Below, one piece after another: positions 25,586-34,080 of a stretch of DNA of 64,000 nt (positions are counted from its first letter, which is position 1; the number at the start of each line of letters is the position of its first letter). Origin of the DNA: JBEIQE01 sp040376705 (lineage in GTDB: Bacteria > Pseudomonadota > Alphaproteobacteria > UBA2400); contig JBEIQE010000006.1 in NCBI GenBank assembly GCA_040376705.1, positions 1 to 64,000 of the forward strand, written 5' to 3'. The notes under the pieces were generated by a model. That model saw only the letters and a program-made list of their open reading frames with translations. It did no database searches and had not been told where the DNA came from. The position numbers and the translations under genes are program-made.

Positions 25586-26212
25586 ATGATCTCAGTCGCA
25601 CAGATACGAGCAGCTCGCGCTTTGCTCGGCCTTACACAGAAAGACCTCGCTGAAATGGCAGGTGTTTCACTTGGCACATTGAACAACATTGAACGCGGCA
25701 CCCAAGGTGACCCTAAACTCAGCACCATGAAAGCTGTGCAGAAGGCACTTGAGACTGCTGGTGTTGAATTCACCGACGAGCGCACCGGCGGTGTAGGTGT
25801 ACGTTTCAGCAAGGTCGCGAATAGCGCCAGCGCGCTGAGCGTTCTCATCATCGATGATAACGATGCCGACCGCCTGCTCTACGCTTCGTGGCTCTCACGC
25901 CAGAGCGGCAAGAAATACAGCATCACCGAAGCAGGCAACGCCAAGGATGGTTATGATGCCTTCGTCACCACCGAGCCAGACCTGATCCTGCTCGACTTCA
26001 TGATGTATGGCAAGGACGGCTTCCAGCTCCTCATGCAGATGAAGAAGAACCATAGCCGCGTTCCGCCGATCATCTTCGTCACTGCCATGCCGTCGGACAA
26101 CATCCGCCAGAGCGTATTGGCCATGGGTGCCAAGGATTATCTGAATAAAAACCATCTGACCAAAGACGTTCTGTACACAGCAGTCGACAAGGCCCTGAGT
26201 ACAGGACCATGA
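25586..26212 (+). CDS. XRE helix-turn-helix fused to a response-regulator receiver
   Basis: A 208-residue cytoplasmic protein. Residues 1-60 form a Cro/CI-type HTH (RALLGLTQKDLAEMAGVSLG, then NNIERG). Residues about 84-205 form a receiver with D90/D91, phospho-acceptor D137 in LLDFMMYGKDG, and the switch Thr in FVTAMP and Lys in DYLNKN. Placing an XRE DNA-binding domain before the receiver reverses the usual REC-output order. It probably controls its own operon in response to the kinases encoded downstream. It overlaps the next gene by four bases. Confidence 0.88.
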   Translation: MISVAQIRAARALLGLTQKDLAEMAGVSLGTLNNIERGTQGDPKLSTMKAVQKALETAGVEFTDERTGGVGVRFSKVANSASALSVLIIDDNDADRLLYASWLSRQSGKKYSITEAGNAKDGYDAFVTTEPDLILLDFMMYGKDGFQLLMQMKKNHSRVPPIIFVTAMPSDNIRQSVLAMGAKDYLNKNHLTKDVLYTAVDKALSTGP

Positions 26213-29004
26213 GCGTCAAAGGTCAGTTAAGCGCGATCATCAGGTACGTCCTCATAATCGCGCTCATAGCCCTGACCTATTATATCAGCGCCAAACTCGC
26301 CCGCTTTCTTGCTATTCCACCCGGCTTTGCTACCGCCATATGGCCTTCTGCCGGTGTAGCTCTGGCCGCCCTTATTTATTTCGGCCCGCATCACTGGCCG
26401 GGCATTTTCATCGGCTCTTTCATACTGAATCTTGGCAGCCCTAGCGCCGAAATTCCCCTACATATTGCCATCGCCAAGGCCGCCACCCTGGCCGCAAGCC
26501 CTGCCATACAAGGTCTGCTGGGCAGCATGCTCATCTGCCGCGATCGCAACTTCTCCAACGCCCTTGAGCAGCCACGCGATATCGTGTCCGTATTTGTTTA
26601 TGGTGGCGGCATAGCCTGTATTGCCGGCGCGGTCATTAGTACTTTCACGCTCTACATCTCTGGCAGCCTGCCTGGGCATTACTTTATCAGCAACATGATG
26701 ACCTGGTGGATCGGCGACCTGCTGGGCGTCGCCATTTTTGCGCCGTTCCTGCTGGTGCTTTCGGCACCCGCGCATATGGCTTCCTTCTCGCGTAAAGGCA
26801 TGATGAGCTTTGTACTGATAACGGTATTCATGCTCAGTGCTTATGTGTTCTTCACTGCCCGGGATTATTACCGGCAGGTGCAATACGCCAACTTCGAAAA
26901 GACGGCAAACGAGATCAAGACCAACCTGATCTATACATTCGAGACCTATATGGATGTTCTGGCCTATACCAAGGGCCTGTTTACTGCGTCGGATGAAGTC
27001 ACCCAGGATGACTTCAATAACTTCACCAACATTATCATGCAGCGCCGCCCCGAGATTGGCGCTATTATGTGGCTACCTTATGTGACCCATAAGGACCGCG
27101 CCGCTTTCGAAGCGTATCAGACGCAGGCAAACGGTAAACCGTTCCAGATTATCGACTACATCAATACCGGTATTTTCAGGCCAGCTACAGCACGTGACTA
27201 TTATTTTCCTATCACTTATATCTCGCCTGAATATTTCCGTGCCGTAACTCTTGGTACAGATACCTACAATACGCATATTAAAGATGGCATCTCGCGCCGC
27301 GATACAATCAATCTCGCATGGAAGACAGGCCAAAGCCTCATCAGTCCAGTTGTCACGGTTTTAGCTCTTAATGGTGTTGCAGGTATTGCCATGTGTAACC
27401 CTGTATATCACCCGGATGACCTTGCACGACCCGTTGAAGAGCGACGCCTGCTCGGCATGATCGCCGCCCTGCTTCCCGTAAGTACCATCATGAACACCTG
27501 GACCCTGCAGCTACACAGTAACCAGCTTGAACTGAGTGTTGTCGATAAAACCGAGCCTGATAAAACTACAGTCATTCATGATACGGCCATTACCCAGAGC
27601 AATCCCGATGCTGCTCCGCTGGTGCGCAGCCTGACACCATTTCTCAAAAGAGAAACCGTGGCAGTTGGCGGCCGCTACTGGGAGCTGACCTTCAGCGAAA
27701 ATAATATGCGCAAAACAGCACCGGAAAACTGGATTTTGTGGGTGATCCTGGTCGGTGGCATGTCGTTTACTGCGATGCTGAGCGCCTTCCTGCTGCTGGT
27801 CTCGGGCCGCACACAGGTGGTACAACGTCTGGTCACGCAAAAAACGCAGGAAGTGGCAGCCGGACGCGATAATCTTGAGCGCGCCAACGTAGAGCTCAAG
27901 CGCCAGTATGATATTGTCAAAGAAAAGGAAGAAACCTTCCGCATGGCCATGGAGCATGCCTCTATCGGTATGGCGCTGGTCACACCCGAAGGCAAATTCC
28001 GCAACGTGAATCACGCGCTTAGCAATATTCTTGGGTATAGCGACGAAGAGCTGCTGCGCATCGACTTCCAGAGCATCACCCATCCGGATGACCTGCAGTC
28101 AGACATGAATAACGTGAACCGCCTGCTCAATGGCGAGGCACAGACATACCGCATGCAAAAGCGCTATTACCACAAGAAGGGCCATCTGGTATGGGTGCTG
28201 CTCAGTGTGTCACTGGTGCGCGATGTTAAAGGCAAACCGCTGTATTTCATCTCTCAGATTCACGATATTACCGAGCTTAAGGAAGTTGAACTCGAGCGCC
28301 AGCAGCTGGTTGACCAGTTGATTGAATCGAACACTGACCTCGAAAAATTCGCTTATGTCGCCTCACACGACATGCAAGAGCCGCTGCGCATGATGGCCAG
28401 CTTCAGCGAATTACTGATTCAGGAACAGGGCACCAAGCTTGACGATGAAGGCCGCCAGTACCTCAAGCTGATTACTGATTCAGCCCATCGCATGCAAACC
28501 ATGGTAAGCGACCTCCTGGAATATGCCCGCATAAATCGCCAGAACGATCATATTGAAATGGTGGATGCCGAGGTTGAGCTGGCGCATGTGAAAGAAAATC
28601 TGGCTGCTGCCATTACCCGTTCGCGCGGCATCATCACCCATGATCAGCTCCCCCGCATCAAGGGTAACCCCGTACAATTTGCCAGCCTGCTGCAGAACAT
28701 CATCAGCAACGCCCTTAAGTACCAACGCAGCGATACCCAGCCCAAGGTGCATGTCTCGGCGGTCGCGAAGGATAATTTCTGGGAGTTCACCATCACCGAT
28801 AACGGTATCGGCATGGCAAGTGAGGACCTGAACAAGATTTTTGAGCCATTCACACGTCTTAACCCATGGCAGCAGTATCAGGGTACTGGCTTAGGGCTTG
28901 CCATCTGCCAAAAGATTGTGGAAAGTCAGGGCGGTCGAATCTGGGCTCACTCCAAGCCCGGTGAAGGCAGCTCCTTCCACTTTACGTTCCCGCGAGACCA
29001 GTGA
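26209..29004 (+). CDS. MASE1-CHASE-PAS hybrid-less sensor histidine kinase
   Basis: A 931-residue inner-membrane kinase. Order: MASE1 integral-membrane sensor (about 1-210, including FATAIWPSAGVALAALIYFG); periplasmic CHASE domain (about 225-430, with FTNIIMQRRPEIGAIMWLPY); a further transmembrane helix near 510-530; a coiled linker; PAS (about 575-690, ASIGMALVTPEG); HisKA with YVASHDMQEPLRMMASFSEL; and an ATPase domain with NIISNALKYQ, DNGIGM and GTGLGLAICQ. CHASE domains bind small extracellular ligands. It has no receiver of its own, so the receivers encoded on either side are likely partners. Confidence 0.93.
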   Translation: MSVKGQLSAIIRYVLIIALIALTYYISAKLARFLAIPPGFATAIWPSAGVALAALIYFGPHHWPGIFIGSFILNLGSPSAEIPLHIAIAKAATLAASPAIQGLLGSMLICRDRNFSNALEQPRDIVSVFVYGGGIACIAGAVISTFTLYISGSLPGHYFISNMMTWWIGDLLGVAIFAPFLLVLSAPAHMASFSRKGMMSFVLITVFMLSAYVFFTARDYYRQVQYANFEKTANEIKTNLIYTFETYMDVLAYTKGLFTASDEVTQDDFNNFTNIIMQRRPEIGAIMWLPYVTHKDRAAFEAYQTQANGKPFQIIDYINTGIFRPATARDYYFPITYISPEYFRAVTLGTDTYNTHIKDGISRRDTINLAWKTGQSLISPVVTVLALNGVAGIAMCNPVYHPDDLARPVEERRLLGMIAALLPVSTIMNTWTLQLHSNQLELSVVDKTEPDKTTVIHDTAITQSNPDAAPLVRSLTPFLKRETVAVGGRYWELTFSENNMRKTAPENWILWVILVGGMSFTAMLSAFLLLVSGRTQVVQRLVTQKTQEVAAGRDNLERANVELKRQYDIVKEKEETFRMAMEHASIGMALVTPEGKFRNVNHALSNILGYSDEELLRIDFQSITHPDDLQSDMNNVNRLLNGEAQTYRMQKRYYHKKGHLVWVLLSVSLVRDVKGKPLYFISQIHDITELKEVELERQQLVDQLIESNTDLEKFAYVASHDMQEPLRMMASFSELLIQEQGTKLDDEGRQYLKLITDSAHRMQTMVSDLLEYARINRQNDHIEMVDAEVELAHVKENLAAAITRSRGIITHDQLPRIKGNPVQFASLLQNIISNALKYQRSDTQPKVHVSAVAKDNFWEFTITDNGIGMASEDLNKIFEPFTRLNPWQQYQGTGLGLAICQKIVESQGGRIWAHSKPGEGSSFHFTFPRDQ

Positions 29005-29480
29005 TGCTCGGATACACCATTGCCAGCAAAGGCCGACCCGCAGAAATCATGGTCATCGAAGATAACTTCGGTGACGTGCTGCTGATCAAGAAGGCGCTGC
29101 AGAAAACTGGTGTTGTTGCGAATATTTGCGTAGCGGAAGATGGCCAGACCGCCCTCGACATGCTGATGCGTAAGGTACCGCACGACTGTGCGGCCCTGCC
29201 CGATATCATCCTGCTTGATATCAACCTGCCCAAAATGAGCGGGTCGGAGATTCTGGGTGTCATCAAGGGCGATCCGTTGCTGCGGCGTATTCCGGTTATT
29301 GTCATGAGCAGTTCCAAGGCGCGTATTGATATCTCCCGCTGTTACGACCTGCATGCCAATGGCTACATCCTCAAGCCCAGCAGCCTCGACAAGCTGACCG
29401 AAACCATTAACTCGATTGCACAATTCTGGTTCAATCATGTTCTGTATATCGACCCCAACGATGACATCCCCGCACGATGA
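29004..29480 (+). CDS. Stand-alone Rcp1-like response regulator
   Basis: A 158-residue single receiver: acidic E19/D20, phospho-acceptor D72 in ILLDINLPKMSG, Ser in VMSSSKA and Lys in YILKPSS. It resembles the phytochrome-partner regulators (Rcp1 type), which have no output domain and relay phosphate. The ATG at 29004 overlaps the kinase stop (TGATG). It probably shuttles phosphate among the kinases and the XRE-REC protein. Confidence 0.9.
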   Translation: MLGYTIASKGRPAEIMVIEDNFGDVLLIKKALQKTGVVANICVAEDGQTALDMLMRKVPHDCAALPDIILLDINLPKMSGSEILGVIKGDPLLRRIPVIVMSSSKARIDISRCYDLHANGYILKPSSLDKLTETINSIAQFWFNHVLYIDPNDDIPAR

Positions 29481-30169
29481 GCCAGCCTATTCTTCCTGAC
29501 CGCGATGAGCTGCAGCGGGAACTTACTGAGTTCACCTATCGCGTCTCGCATGATTTTTCGGCTCCGCTGCGCGCCGTGACCGAGTTTTCACGTCTGATCA
29601 AGGAAGACTATAGCGACAAGCTGGATAAAACCGGCCTGCAGTATCTCGACCTTATCGTACAAGCAGGCGACAAGATGCGCGCCATGCTCGAGGGCATTCT
29701 TATCTTCTCGCGCCTGAATACCGAGCCTGGCAAGGCTGAAGTTGTGGCGCTGGAGCCGCTGGCCAAATCAGTAGCCCTGCCTTACGCCAATCAGGCGCTT
29801 ATTCACATCAATAAACTGCCGAGCGTGAAAGCGGATGCACAGCATATGCGCCTTTTACTGCAGGCTCTTGTTGATAATGCTGTTAAGTTTGTGGCGCGTG
29901 GCACGCAGCCCAAAATCACGGTTAGTGCTGAGCAAAAGGGTGCGTTCTGGGCCATCACCGTGAAAGACAACGGAATTGGTATCGAGAAGGACTTCCATGA
30001 AGATATCTTCATGGTGTTCAAACGCCTGCATAAGGAGAGCATCTATCCCGGCTTGGGCTTAGGGCTGGCTTTGGCGCAGAAAATCGCACGCATTTATGGT
30101 GGCACTATTGCAGTTACCTCAGCCGAGGGTCAGGGCTCAACCTTTACCGTTACCCTGCCCGCCGCTTAG
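29477..30169 (+). CDS. Short sensorless histidine kinase
   Basis: A 230-residue cytoplasmic protein made only of HisKA (H25 in YRVSHDFSAPLRAVTEFS) and an ATPase domain (ALVDNAVKF, DNGIGI, GLGLGLALAQ). It has no sensor or membrane segment. It could be a histidine phosphotransfer element or a kinase controlled by the adjacent receiver. It overlaps the receiver gene by four bases and ends in TAG. Its 3' end overlaps the convergent methyltransferase gene by four bases. Confidence 0.9.
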   Translation: MSQPILPDRDELQRELTEFTYRVSHDFSAPLRAVTEFSRLIKEDYSDKLDKTGLQYLDLIVQAGDKMRAMLEGILIFSRLNTEPGKAEVVALEPLAKSVALPYANQALIHINKLPSVKADAQHMRLLLQALVDNAVKFVARGTQPKITVSAEQKGAFWAITVKDNGIGIEKDFHEDIFMVFKRLHKESIYPGLGLGLALAQKIARIYGGTIAVTSAEGQGSTFTVTLPAA

Positions 30170-30951
30170 ACGTTACGCATTATCTCATACAACATCAGCG
30201 CGGTGGCAGTTGCCACGTTCAGCGATTCAATCTGCCCCTGCATGGGAATACGCACACTGGCGCTGCAGGTTGCCGATACTGCAGGGCTTAAGCCCGCATG
30301 CTCGCTGCCCATCAGCAACAACGCGGGCAGGCTGTATTTCACTTCACGGTAATCGGGTTTGGCGTTCATCAGCGTGCCGATGACCGCACCTTTGTAGCTC
30401 TTGCGCCAGCGCAAATAGTCGGCCTCGCTCATACGCGCAATCTTGACCCGGGCGATTGCGCCAACTGAAGCGCGGATAACTTCAGGCGCCCACACATCGC
30501 AGCAATCGCCAATCAGCAATACGCCAATAGCTCCGGCAGCTTCGGCCGTGCGGATGATGGTGCCCAGATTACCCGGATCGCGGATCTGCTCAAGCGCCAC
30601 CCACAAGCCGGTTTTAACCAGATCGGCCACCGCATAGTTCTGGCGGAAGGCAACGATGATTTCTTCACTGTTGCTGCGGCCGGTAAGGCGGCTGAGCAGC
30701 TCGGGCGTACATACAAGCTGGTGCGGATTATGCTGGCCGATGAGGCCGCGCAGTGAGCGGTCTTTGGCAAGGCGGGGCGAGAGCAGCACAATCTCGGGCC
30801 CCCAGCCCGCCAACAGGGTTTCGCTTACATAACGCAGGCCCTCAACCACAAACAGGCCAGTCTCTTCACGGAATTTCTTCTGCTCCAGCGCGCGCATCTT
30901 CTTGATGGTGGGGTTGGCAGAGCTGGAGATAACAGTATCGGGCGTATTCAT
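30166..30951 (-). CDS. TrmH/SpoU-family RNA 2'-O-methyltransferase
   Basis: A 261-residue SPOUT enzyme that methylates ribose 2'-OH in rRNA or tRNA using S-adenosylmethionine. It has an N-terminal substrate-binding domain (FVVEGLRYVSETLLAG) and the three SpoU motifs: QIRDPGNLGTIIRTAEA, LLMGSEHAGLS and IPMQGQIESLNVATATALML, which form the knotted cofactor site. The RNA target cannot be read from the sequence. Confidence 0.9.
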   Translation of the reverse strand: MNTPDTVISSSANPTIKKMRALEQKKFREETGLFVVEGLRYVSETLLAGWGPEIVLLSPRLAKDRSLRGLIGQHNPHQLVCTPELLSRLTGRSNSEEIIVAFRQNYAVADLVKTGLWVALEQIRDPGNLGTIIRTAEAAGAIGVLLIGDCCDVWAPEVIRASVGAIARVKIARMSEADYLRWRKSYKGAVIGTLMNAKPDYREVKYSLPALLLMGSEHAGLSPAVSATCSASVRIPMQGQIESLNVATATALMLYEIMRNV

Positions 30952-31036
30952 TAAAGGTCCTGAAACGGGGAAGTCAGGCGCAAACTAGCCGGAACGGGTG
31001 GATTTTACAACGAAATGCGGGGAAATAGCGGTTTAC

Positions 31037-32725
31037 CTAGCGCTCTGCCGTCTGGCGGTGCGCAATGCCACGCTCGATTTTAAGGCGTAAATCTTCAACC
31101 GAGGTCATGCTGCTGCCGGCATCTGCACGGTAGGCAATCGAGCGCTCCCACTGGAAGCGGGCTTCACGCTCACGCCCGGCGGCCCAATAAGCATCGCCGA
31201 GATGATCGTTAATCACAGGGTTATAAGGTGTCATTTCGGCTGCCAGCTCCAACAGGCGCACAGCCTCTTCTGCGTTACCCGCCCGCAGTTTCACCCAGCC
31301 CAGACTATCAATGATATTGGCACTATTCGGCTCAAGCGCGATGGCCTTGCTGATCAGCTGCTCGGCCAGCTCAAGCCGCACACCGCGGTCGGCCAGCATA
31401 TAGCCAAGGTAATTCAGGCGTTCGGCATTATCCGGCACCAGCTCGAGCGAGGCCTCAAGATCGGCCTCGGCACGCGTATTATCCTGCATGCGGTGATAGA
31501 CAACGGCACGCGAGAACAACAGGCGCGCCTTGAGGTCTTTGGCGTTGCTGCTGCTCAGCTCAATCGCTTTGCTCAGGTGGCTGGCAGCGGCGGTCAAATC
31601 GCCGGCAATAAAAGCTGTGTCCCCCAGTTGGGCCCAGGCCTCAACCCATTCAGGCGAGCTGCTGACCAGCCCTTCAAGGCGGGTGCGAGCCTGCAGCGGA
31701 CCATCAATACTGGTCTCGAGGGCTGAGAGGCGCAAGGTGGCCATAGCGCCGATATCACGTGCGGTTTCTTCGCCAGCATAAGCACTACGGGCCTCTTCGT
31801 AACGGCCAAGGCGCAGCAGCAGATCGCCAATCATGAGGTTGGCAATCGAGAAATTGGGGCGCAGCGCAGCGGCAATACGCAGATAAGGCAGTGCTACATC
31901 ATTCGCGCCTTCCATCTGCAGCAGGCTGGCCAGACCAAACAGGGTTTCGGCAACGCCTTCACTCAGCGTGCCCACACCATCGGCACTATCGGCATTTTTG
32001 CGCAGATTGGCGATCAGCGAGGGTTCAACACCCGCAGCCAGACCGGCCTCAAGCAGGGCGTTGCGGCGGTCGGTCATTTCATGACCGGCATAGAATGAAG
32101 CCGCCAAGGCCACTGTGCGGTAGGTAGGCGATGCAGCAATGATGCGTGCAAAACTCTGGCGGGCTTCGGTAATATCGTTATAGCGTGCAGCCAGCAGGGC
32201 TGTATGCAGCTTGACCATACCCTCAAGGCTCGGCATGTCGCTGATGGGGCGCAGCGCTTCGGCAGCATCCTTATAACTATCAGCCAGCCATGCTGCAAAG
32301 AACGGCTTGAGATACTGGCCCAAACCATCGTCACTTATATCCTTGTAAGCAAGACGGGCAGCTTCGCGGTCATTGGCGCGCGCGGCACCAGCAAAAACCA
32401 GCAGATTGGCGAGATGCGTACCTGCCCCTCCGCCCTGCATGCGACCAGCAAGTGCAAGTGCCTCATCAAAGCGGCCCTGATTAAGCAGCAATACGCTCTG
32501 GCGATGGATGAACTCGGGGCTATACGGGTCGCGCGCAGAGACATTTGAGAAAGCCAGGCCCGCCTTCTGCCAATCGCCGCGCACTTCGGCCGCACGGGCA
32601 ATCAGGAAATTACCGGCAAAACCATAAGCGGGCGCCGTGCTTGACTCTGGTGTTTCGGATGCGAGCGCAGGAGCGGCAATTATAAATGCCAAGCCTAGAG
32701 TAAGAATACGCAGCCTATCGCTCAT
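31037..32725 (-). CDS. Exported tetratricopeptide-repeat protein
   Basis: A 562-residue protein with a signal peptide (MSDRLRILTLGLAFIIAAPALA) and TPR or TPR-like helical repeats along its length, clearest at the C-terminus (AERLNYLGYMLADRG, SANIIDSLGWVKLRAGNAEE, NPVINDHLGDAYWAAGRERE). It is likely a periplasmic or envelope scaffold. Similar proteins are common in alphaproteobacteria and often lie near isoprenoid or cell-envelope genes, but no partner is evident here. It ends in TAG. It is divergent from ccrM across 237 bases. Confidence 0.85.
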   Translation of the reverse strand: MSDRLRILTLGLAFIIAAPALASETPESSTAPAYGFAGNFLIARAAEVRGDWQKAGLAFSNVSARDPYSPEFIHRQSVLLLNQGRFDEALALAGRMQGGGAGTHLANLLVFAGAARANDREAARLAYKDISDDGLGQYLKPFFAAWLADSYKDAAEALRPISDMPSLEGMVKLHTALLAARYNDITEARQSFARIIAASPTYRTVALAASFYAGHEMTDRRNALLEAGLAAGVEPSLIANLRKNADSADGVGTLSEGVAETLFGLASLLQMEGANDVALPYLRIAAALRPNFSIANLMIGDLLLRLGRYEEARSAYAGEETARDIGAMATLRLSALETSIDGPLQARTRLEGLVSSSPEWVEAWAQLGDTAFIAGDLTAAASHLSKAIELSSSNAKDLKARLLFSRAVVYHRMQDNTRAEADLEASLELVPDNAERLNYLGYMLADRGVRLELAEQLISKAIALEPNSANIIDSLGWVKLRAGNAEEAVRLLELAAEMTPYNPVINDHLGDAYWAAGREREARFQWERSIAYRADAGSSMTSVEDLRLKIERGIAHRQTAER

Positions 32726-32840
32726 TCATTCATGGTGATGCAAATTGGTTAATTTTTCGCCCTATCGACGCGGGACAATTAGTAATTATTCCAGCATGTG
32801 CTCTGCCCAAACCTTTGCCCATATCTAACGACCGCTGAAA

Positions 32841-32937
32841 GACTCAGCTTCTTAGTGTCAAGTATGATAGTTTTGCAATAACCTCTTGAATCTTAATGAG
32901 TCGATGTACTTATCCACATAGTTTTTATTGACGAGTC
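32841..32937. promoter_or_regulatory. Cluster of four GANTC sites upstream of ccrM
   Basis: GACTC (32841-32845), GAATC (32888-32892), GAGTC (32898-32902) and GAGTC (32933-32937) fall within 97 bases, ending 26 bases before the ccrM ATG. GANTC is the CcrM target. Random sequence would give about 0.4 sites in this length. Methylation state could therefore control ccrM, as described in Caulobacter. Confidence 0.7.
32910..32918 (+). promoter_or_regulatory. Perfect DnaA box in ccrM upstream region
   Basis: TTATCCACA matches the consensus DnaA box and lies between the third and fourth GANTC sites, 45 bases before the ccrM ATG. One box alone could occur by chance, but its place in this promoter suggests replication-linked control. 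Confidence 0.5.
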
Positions 32938-32962
32938 GCCCCCTCCCAAGCGAGGGTAGCCC

Positions 32963-34066
32963 ATGCGTTGCCTCGACCAGATCCTCATCGGTGATTGTAT
33001 TGCCGAACTCAATAAGCTCCCCGAGAAGTCAGTTGACCTGATCTTCGCCGACCCGCCCTATAACCTGCAGTTAGGTAACGGCCTCACCCGCCCTGACCAG
33101 TCGGTTGTCGATGGCGTGGACAACGACTGGGACAAATTCTCGAGCTTTGCTGTGTACGACCAGTTCACCCGTGACTGGATGAAAGCCGCCCGCCGCGTGC
33201 TGAAGGACGATGGTGCGATCTGGGTGATCGGCTCGTATCATAACATCTTCCGCGTTGGCACGGTGCTGCAGGACCTCGGGTTCTGGGTGCTGAACGATGT
33301 AATCTGGCGCAAGAGCAACCCCATGCCCAACTTCAAGGGCCGCCGCTTTACCAATGCGCATGAAACCATGATTTGGGCCAGCAAGTCTGAGAAGTCGAAG
33401 TATCACTTCGCCTACGAAGGCATGAAAACCCTGAACGAAGATATCCAGATGCGCTCAGACTGGGTACTGCCCATCTGCTCCGGTGGCGAGCGCATCAAAG
33501 GTGCCGACGGCAAAAAGGCGCACCCAACCCAGAAGCCTGAATCCCTGCTCTACCGCGTGATTATGGCCAGCACCCAGCCCGGTGATGTGATCCTAGATCC
33601 GTTCTTCGGCTCCGGCACCACTGGCGCCATGGCCAAGAAGCTGGGCCGCCACTTTATTGGCATCGAGCGAGACCCGGCCTACGCCAAGGTTGCCAAAGCC
33701 CGTATTGATGCGGTTACCCCGTTTGCCGAGCATGGCATGATGGACGGTATGATCAGCATGAAGAAGCAGCAAAGCCGCATTCCCTTCGGCTGGATGCTCG
33801 AACACGGCCTGCTCAAGCCGGGTAACACGCTCTACAGCACCAAAAAGACCTTTGCTGCACGCGTGCGGGCAGATGCCAACCTGTTTGCTGAAACCAAAGT
33901 AGGCGACATCATCGGCTCGATCCACAAGGTTGGCGCACAGCTGCAGAATCTGCCCTCGTGCAACGGCTGGACCTTCTGGCACTATCTCGAGAAAAAAGAG
34001 CTGGTGCCGATTGACAGCCTGCGCGAACAGCTACGCCTTGAGCTGGGCGACCAGATCGCTAATTAA
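32963..34066 (+). CDS. ccrM: Cell-cycle regulated DNA adenine methyltransferase CcrM (GANTC)
   Basis: A 367-residue beta-class N6-adenine methyltransferase. It has the catalytic motif FADPPYNLQL (D30-P-P-Y33), the target-recognition region with GRRFTNAHETMIWA, and the cofactor motif DPFFGSGTTGAM. A C-terminal domain of about 100 residues (RIPFGWMLEHGLLKPG, LPSCNGWTFWHY) is diagnostic of CcrM rather than HinfI-type enzymes. CcrM remethylates hemimethylated GANTC after replication and sets the cell-cycle transcription programme. No restriction gene is adjacent, which supports an orphan regulatory role. Confidence 0.96.
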   Translation: MRCLDQILIGDCIAELNKLPEKSVDLIFADPPYNLQLGNGLTRPDQSVVDGVDNDWDKFSSFAVYDQFTRDWMKAARRVLKDDGAIWVIGSYHNIFRVGTVLQDLGFWVLNDVIWRKSNPMPNFKGRRFTNAHETMIWASKSEKSKYHFAYEGMKTLNEDIQMRSDWVLPICSGGERIKGADGKKAHPTQKPESLLYRVIMASTQPGDVILDPFFGSGTTGAMAKKLGRHFIGIERDPAYAKVAKARIDAVTPFAEHGMMDGMISMKKQQSRIPFGWMLEHGLLKPGNTLYSTKKTFAARVRADANLFAETKVGDIIGSIHKVGAQLQNLPSCNGWTFWHYLEKKELVPIDSLREQLRLELGDQIAN

Positions 34067-34080
34067 CCTTCAGTCTTTAA

